NCBI GenBank assembly: GCA_002340925.1
Contig: DDMR01000063.1
Location: forward strand, 1 to 11,253
Length of the DNA: 11,253 nucleotides
Direction of reading: 5' to 3'
Origin: Actinobacteria bacterium UBA2541
GTDB lineage: Bacteria > Actinomycetota > Actinomycetes > Nanopelagicales > Nanopelagicaceae
The stretch's first letter is position 1, and each line of letters begins with the position of its first letter. Shown here one piece after another: positions 7,393 to 11,253 of this stretch. The notes below the pieces were generated by a model. That model searched no databases. It was given only the letters and a program-made list of their open reading frames with translations, and was not told the origin of the DNA. The translations under genes were made by a program, and so were the position numbers.

Positions 7393-8406
7393 ATGAAAAC
7401 TTCGGTAATTGATATTGGGCTCCAATGGGAGATGCCAGCGCTGACCCGTGCCCTTTCCGAGGCGATGGGGCAAGGAGAAGTAACCCAAGTCATCGTAAAC
7501 ACAACTGGATCTTCAGGAATTAAAAAGCGCGTTCTTCTATCTATAGATGCAGTTTCGACATCAGCCCAATTATCAAATGAACGAGTTAGCGCGATGCCTG
7601 GCGATGTCTGGTCGTTGCTTCTACCCATAAACCATATTGCCGGAGTAAATGTCTTGACCAGGGCGCTAATACTTGGAAGTGAAATTGTGGACGCAGATAA
7701 AAGAGCTGATTACACCGCTATTGTTCCGACTCAATTACACCGCGCCCTTTTTGGGGATAAAAAATTATTAGTGCACTTGCAAGGATGTAAGTCGGTATTA
7801 GTTGGTGGAAGCCCAGCAAGTAAAGTTCTTTTAGAGGCAGCATCGAAGGCCGGAATATCGGTAGTCACCACATATGGAATGACAGAGACTTCTGGTGGCT
7901 GTGTTTATAACAAGAGAGCGCTAACCGGTGTCTCAGTAATGGTTGATGAATCTGGCCGATTAAAAATTAAGGGGCCAATACTTGCAAGCGGCTATGAAGA
8001 TAATCAGGAACTTTGGTCGCAGCACTTCAAGGATGGTTGGTTTATTACTAGCGATCTTGGGAAAATCAAGAATGATGAAATCGAAGTGATAGGCCGAATT
8101 GATGATGTAGTTATTACCGGTGGCGAAAATGTCTCACTTTTTGCAATTGAAAATGAATTAAGTGCTGGCTTTCCTAACACAAGATTTCTTGCTACTGCAA
8201 TCCCTGATGCTGAATGGGGCCAAAAAATCTGCCTGATTGCAAATAGTGAGATTGATTACGATCACCTTTCAGAACTTTTGAAAACTACATTAGGAAAGCA
8301 ATTTGTTCCAAAAGAATTCTTAGTTATGCCGCAAATTCCTGAAATTGGAATTGGCAAACCAGACCGTGTCAAAGCCAGCCAAATATTCATAGATAAGCAA
8401 AGATAA
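7393..8406 (+). CDS. menE: o-Succinylbenzoate-CoA ligase (MenE), short form
   Basis: This ANL-family enzyme activates o-succinylbenzoate with ATP and joins it to CoA. At 337 residues it is much shorter than E. coli or Bacillus MenE, and like the short actinobacterial form it begins just before the nucleotide-binding loop. Visible motifs are the P-loop region TTGSSGIKK (37-45), LPINHIAGV (77-85), VLVGGSP (135-141), YGMTETSGG (161-169), TSDLG (219-223), [14 protein letters not shown] (234-247), and the adenylation lysine K322 in GIGKPDRVK. The P-loop departs from the usual SGTTG-x-PKG: the threonine/serine pattern is shifted, proline is replaced by K44, and K45 is followed by R. The ATG at 7393 lacks a Shine-Dalgarno. 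Four bases separate it from menA. Confidence 0.93.
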   Translation: MKTSVIDIGLQWEMPALTRALSEAMGQGEVTQVIVNTTGSSGIKKRVLLSIDAVSTSAQLSNERVSAMPGDVWSLLLPINHIAGVNVLTRALILGSEIVDADKRADYTAIVPTQLHRALFGDKKLLVHLQGCKSVLVGGSPASKVLLEAASKAGISVVTTYGMTETSGGCVYNKRALTGVSVMVDESGRLKIKGPILASGYEDNQELWSQHFKDGWFITSDLGKIKNDEIEVIGRIDDVVITGGENVSLFAIENELSAGFPNTRFLATAIPDAEWGQKICLIANSEIDYDHLSELLKTTLGKQFVPKEFLVMPQIPEIGIGKPDRVKASQIFIDKQR

Positions 8407-8410
8407 GAAG

Positions 8411-9280
8411 ATGAATACTTGGGTCGCGGGTGCCAGACCGCGCACACTTCCAGCTGCTATAGCTCCAGTTTTAATAGGAACCTCACTAGTTAATTCTGAT
8501 GGTAGAGAGATCAACTGGGTAAATGCGCTTCTTGCATTAGGTGTCGGTTTATTGCTTCAAATAGCGGTGAATTATTCAAATGATTATTCCGACGGAATCC
8601 GAGGCACTGATGAGGCCCGAGTTGGACCTGTGCGCCTTGTCGCAAGTGGTTTAAAGAGTGCAACTTCCGTAAAGAATGCTGCAATCCTTAGTTATCTGTT
8701 TGCCGCAATTTGTGGGTTGTTTCTGTCAATTCGAACATCTCCTTTTTTAATTTTAGTTGGAGCACTAGCAATTATTGCGGGTTGGACATATACCGGAGGC
8801 AAGAAGCCATACGGTTATCAAGGATTTGGCGAAGTTTCGGTATTTATCTTCTTTGGCCTGGTAGCAACGATGGGCTCTTACTTTGCGCAATCCCAGGAGA
8901 TTTCTTGGAAGGCGTTCTTGCTTGCGATTCCAATGGGCGCCTTATCTTGCACAATTCTTGGATTAAACAATTTGCGAGATCGGCCCGAGGATGAATTGGC
9001 TGGGAAGAAAACTTTGGCGGTTAGATTGGGGGACGCTAAAGCTCGGATACTTTTGATCCTCTTCTTATTGCTCGCCTTCTCGACAGCAGTTGGGGCTTCA
9101 GTTGTTACACCCTGGGCGCTGATTGTTCTGGCCACTGCCCCTTTGTATTACCTGCTGATTAAAGGAATAACTGGCGGAGCCATTGGTGCCAGATTGATTC
9201 CACTGCTAGGCAAGGCTGGCGAGCTTCAATTGCTAACTGCGCTGTTGATAACGCTCGCGCTAATGATTGCAAAGGTTTAA
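8411..9280 (+). CDS. menA: 1,4-Dihydroxy-2-naphthoate polyprenyltransferase (MenA)
   Basis: This integral-membrane UbiA-family enzyme attaches the isoprenoid tail to DHNA, giving demethylmenaquinone, the substrate of MenG. The 289-residue protein opens with WVAGARPRTLPAAIAPVLIG, characteristic of MenA. The first aspartate-rich motif is NYSNDYSDG (54-62), followed by GTDEARVGPVRLVASG. The second is NNLRDRPEDELAGKKTLAVRLG (starting at 186). Eight or nine hydrophobic helices can be drawn. It starts 4 bases after the menE stop, without a strong Shine-Dalgarno, so translational coupling to menE is likely. Confidence 0.95.
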   Translation: MNTWVAGARPRTLPAAIAPVLIGTSLVNSDGREINWVNALLALGVGLLLQIAVNYSNDYSDGIRGTDEARVGPVRLVASGLKSATSVKNAAILSYLFAAICGLFLSIRTSPFLILVGALAIIAGWTYTGGKKPYGYQGFGEVSVFIFFGLVATMGSYFAQSQEISWKAFLLAIPMGALSCTILGLNNLRDRPEDELAGKKTLAVRLGDAKARILLILFLLLAFSTAVGASVVTPWALIVLATAPLYYLLIKGITGGAIGARLIPLLGKAGELQLLTALLITLALMIAKV

Positions 9281-9289
9281 ACTCTTACC

Positions 9290-9544
9290 ATGCGCCTCCT
9301 GATTACCGTCGCTTTACTAGCTCTCACTTTCTATGCCTTCTTTGATTGCGCTAGAACCCCTCAAGAGGAAGTTCGCAAATTACCTAAGTGGGCTTGGCTC
9401 TTAATAATATTTTTATTCTCTTCAATAGGTGCAATTTCTTGGTTTGTAATTGGAAAGCCTAAGCGAAATCCAGGACCTGGACGTGGCGGTCGTAGGAAGA
9501 TAATTCCACCAGATGACGATCCGGATTTCTTGCGAAAGCTCTAA
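9290..9544 (+). CDS. Small membrane protein with PLDc_N-type domain
   Basis: This 84-residue protein has two transmembrane helices (about residues 2-20 and 34-54) and a cytoplasmic tail that is first basic and proline/glycine-rich (GKPKRNPGPGRGGRRK) and then acidic (PPDDDPDF). The pattern between the helices, FDCARTPQEEVRKLPKWAWLL, matches the PLDc_N (phospholipase D-nuclease N-terminal) domain, which occurs alone in many small actinobacterial proteins of unknown function. It is not a phospholipase: no HKD motif exists. It begins 9 bases after menA with no Shine-Dalgarno and is probably in the menE-menA transcript. Its stop codon overlaps that of ccsB on the other strand by two bases. A role linked to menaquinone or the membrane is only suggested by position. 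Confidence 0.85.
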   Translation: MRLLITVALLALTFYAFFDCARTPQEEVRKLPKWAWLLIIFLFSSIGAISWFVIGKPKRNPGPGRGGRRKIIPPDDDPDFLRKL

Positions 9545-10431
9545 AGCCCGCTATATGTATGTTTGCCGGTTCCCCAAATATTTATATATACATAATTAAA
9601 TAGGAACGTTGAACCGGCGAACAAACATAACCAAGCTGCTTTGCGACCACGCCAGCCAACTGTTACCCGCGCGTGTAGATATGCGGCATAGGCAACCCAA
9701 GTGATGAATGCCCAAGTTTCTTTTGGATCCCAGCCCCAATATCGGCCCCAAGCGGCCTCGGCCCAGATGGCACCCGCAATAACTGAAAATGTCCAGAGTG
9801 GAAATACAAACGCGACAAGGCGATAGGAAAGTTGATCGAGAGTTTCAAGTGTCGGCAGTCTTAAAGCCCAAACTGGACGTGCGCCTCTGCTCTCATATCG
9901 ATCTAAAACTAAATATGCCGCTGCAATACAGTTTGCGAGTAAAAAGACTCCACCAGAAATAATTGCAGTAGATACGTGAATAACTAACCAGGCTGATTTA
10001 AGAGCAGGGACAAGTGGTGCACTTGGCACATAAAGAATTGAAATTGCAGTTCCTAAAGTCAAGAGGACTGCTATCGCGACTGGAAGACCAAGCCATTTAA
10101 TCTTATATTTCCAGAGCACATAAATATAAGCACCTGTAAAGGCTAAAGCGCCGGTAATAGAAAACTCATACATATTTCCCCAAGGAACTCGCTGGGCCGA
10201 GATTCCCCGAAAAATAACTGCAACAAATAGCGCAACGAAGGCGATAACTATCATTACAGTTCCGAGATCGCCAATTCGCTTAGTGCGTGTGAAATCTAAT
10301 TGAGTCTTCTCTTCTAGATTACGAACTGAAAATGCGACATCAATTCCATGGGCTAAAAACGCAACAGCAAATAGCACCATCGCGGTATAAACACCGTAGT
10401 TAGATAGATATGCATAATCTGAAGAATTCAT
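9541..10431 (-). CDS. ccsB: Cytochrome c biogenesis protein CcsB (ResC/CcsA family)
   Basis: This is the heme-handling membrane subunit of the System II cytochrome c synthase. It works with ResB to deliver heme to apocytochromes outside the membrane. The 296-residue protein has about eight membrane helices. The tryptophan-rich heme-binding motif WGRYWGWDPKETWAFITW spans residues 228-245. RVPWGNMYEF (81-90) is another family mark. Histidines H152, H253 and H291 are candidates for heme ligation. The C-terminus NYVYINIWGTGKHTYSGL is typical. The ATG at 10431 has an AAAGGA Shine-Dalgarno, 7 bases upstream, inside the end of resB, and only 4 bases separate the genes. Naming varies: this protein is called CcsB in actinobacteria but belongs to the CcsA/ResC family. 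Confidence 0.95.
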   Translation of the reverse strand: MNSSDYAYLSNYGVYTAMVLFAVAFLAHGIDVAFSVRNLEEKTQLDFTRTKRIGDLGTVMIVIAFVALFVAVIFRGISAQRVPWGNMYEFSITGALAFTGAYIYVLWKYKIKWLGLPVAIAVLLTLGTAISILYVPSAPLVPALKSAWLVIHVSTAIISGGVFLLANCIAAAYLVLDRYESRGARPVWALRLPTLETLDQLSYRLVAFVFPLWTFSVIAGAIWAEAAWGRYWGWDPKETWAFITWVAYAAYLHARVTVGWRGRKAAWLCLFAGSTFLFNYVYINIWGTGKHTYSGL

Positions 10432-10435
10432 ATGC

Positions 10436-11253
10436 CTATCCTTTCATCTTCTTAACAAGTGATGCAATTTCATTTTCAAGACCCGGAGCTGCATTCTTTG
10501 CAAGTCCTGCAACTTCAACACCTGATTTATCTGGAACTTCTTTAATCCAAATACGGCGAGATCTGGTGAAGAGCGACATTAGTAGACCAAGAATTGCAAA
10601 GATTGAACCGAGCAATGCATATATCTTGCCTGGGTCTTTAACAATTTGCAGGTTGACCCAAGGCGTCCAACCTTCGAATGTGATTGAACCGTCACCAAAA
10701 TCATGGGTCTCATTAAGCTTTAGAGTTTTCAATCCGATTCGCTTCATCTCACTTGTGTCTATCCGATATACAGATTGCGGAATACCGGAATCCAAGCCAA
10801 GGTCGCCGGTCCAGATTGAAACTAATAACCGTGGATCCAAGGCTTCAGGATACGAGGAGAATGATCCGCGCTCAAGAGTCCTCTCATAAGTCGGGACAAA
10901 GGATCCAACAAACCCAATTTGTGGCTGCATATCTGGAACTTTAATTGCGCCAATAGAAGTTAAATTCCCATCTTGTGGCAAGAAAATAACCGCACCTTGA
11001 AATTTAATCTCACCACTCTTATCTCGAACTGTGACAAGCGGTGAATAACCATTTGCCTGCAAATAAACTTTGGTGGTGCCAAAAGTTAGTGGCGAGTTGA
11101 CTCTAACGATTCGAGATACCTCTTTAGTGCCAATTGGGCTTGCAGTATTTACCGATAATTTGAAATCACTTGGTGCTCCAGTTACTAAATCATAAGTTGC
11201 TTTAAAGTCTGTGGCCGTGACCGAAAATGGCGTGAGATTATTTCCTGATTGCA
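10436..11253 (-). CDS. resB: Cytochrome c biogenesis protein ResB (Ccs1), partial
   Basis: This is the partner of CcsB in cytochrome c synthesis, with a large extracytoplasmic domain. About 271 codons of the C-terminal part are visible; the frame stays open to the right edge, so the N-terminal helices are missing. Conserved actinobacterial ResB features include RVNSPLTFGTTKVYLQANGY, then VRDKSGEIKFQGAVIFLPQD and QIGFVGSFVPT. The last transmembrane helix (ALLGSIFAILGLLMSLF) is followed by a basic cytoplasmic tail ending in KKMKG. Starting the gene at 11062 would be wrong: it would begin at a leucine codon inside the conserved stretch. It forms an operon with ccsB downstream. Confidence 0.94.
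   Translation of the reverse strand, partial: QSGNNLTPFSVTATDFKATYDLVTGAPSDFKLSVNTASPIGTKEVSRIVRVNSPLTFGTTKVYLQANGYSPLVTVRDKSGEIKFQGAVIFLPQDGNLTSIGAIKVPDMQPQIGFVGSFVPTYERTLERGSFSSYPEALDPRLLVSIWTGDLGLDSGIPQSVYRIDTSEMKRIGLKTLKLNETHDFGDGSITFEGWTPWVNLQIVKDPGKIYALLGSIFAILGLLMSLFTRSRRIWIKEVPDKSGVEVAGLAKNAAPGLENEIASLVKKMKG

Noticed and set aside
7354..7488. A longer menB starting at 7488
   Set aside because: The extension overlaps menE and the divergent promoter, and the GTG at 7353 has a perfect ribosome binding site.
10410..10889. A 159-residue plus-strand open frame opposite resB and the ccsB start
   Set aside because: The minus strand carries clear ResB protein motifs here; the antisense frame has no start signal or family pattern.

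Overview
The window looks like a compact piece of an actinobacterial chromosome of moderate-to-low GC, roughly in the forties percent by eye. NuoA, NuoB, MenG, the short MenE, ResB and CcsB all carry actinobacterial family signatures. Spacers are tiny, several genes overlap, many genes lack a clear Shine-Dalgarno (SD) sequence, and GTG starts are frequent. Together this suggests a streamlined lineage such as the freshwater Nanopelagicales (acI). That placement is an inference from style, not a computed phylogeny.

Layout from left to right. (1) On the minus strand, menG, nuoA, nuoB and a partial nuoC (cut by the left edge) cover 1-2066: the last step of menaquinone synthesis followed by the first subunits of respiratory complex I. 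(2) On the plus strand, bioY (biotin transporter S component) and menF cover 2127-3966. (3) On the minus strand, menB, menC and menD form a tight operon at 3918-7353. Its 3' end overlaps the end of menF by 49 bases on the opposite strand. (4) On the plus strand, menE, menA and a small PLDc_N-type membrane protein cover 7393-9544. (5) On the minus strand, resB (cut by the right edge) and ccsB cover 9541-11253 and encode cytochrome c maturation proteins. There is no gene-free stretch of 300 bases, and I see no tRNA, rRNA, CRISPR array, insertion sequence or convincing intrinsic terminator.

Functionally this is a respiratory island. MenF, MenD, MenC, MenE, MenB, MenA and MenG convert chorismate to menaquinone. 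Complex I reduces that quinone, and ResB/CcsB attach heme to the c-type cytochromes further down the chain. MenH and a dedicated DHNA-CoA thioesterase are not encoded here. The biotin transporter is the one gene with no obvious respiratory role.

I found no undescribed system. The points most worth checking are a MenB of the bicarbonate-dependent type (unlike the mycobacterial enzyme), an altered P-loop in MenE, a perfect 20-bp palindrome inside nuoC, the antisense menF/menD overlap, and a solitary bioY linked to menF.
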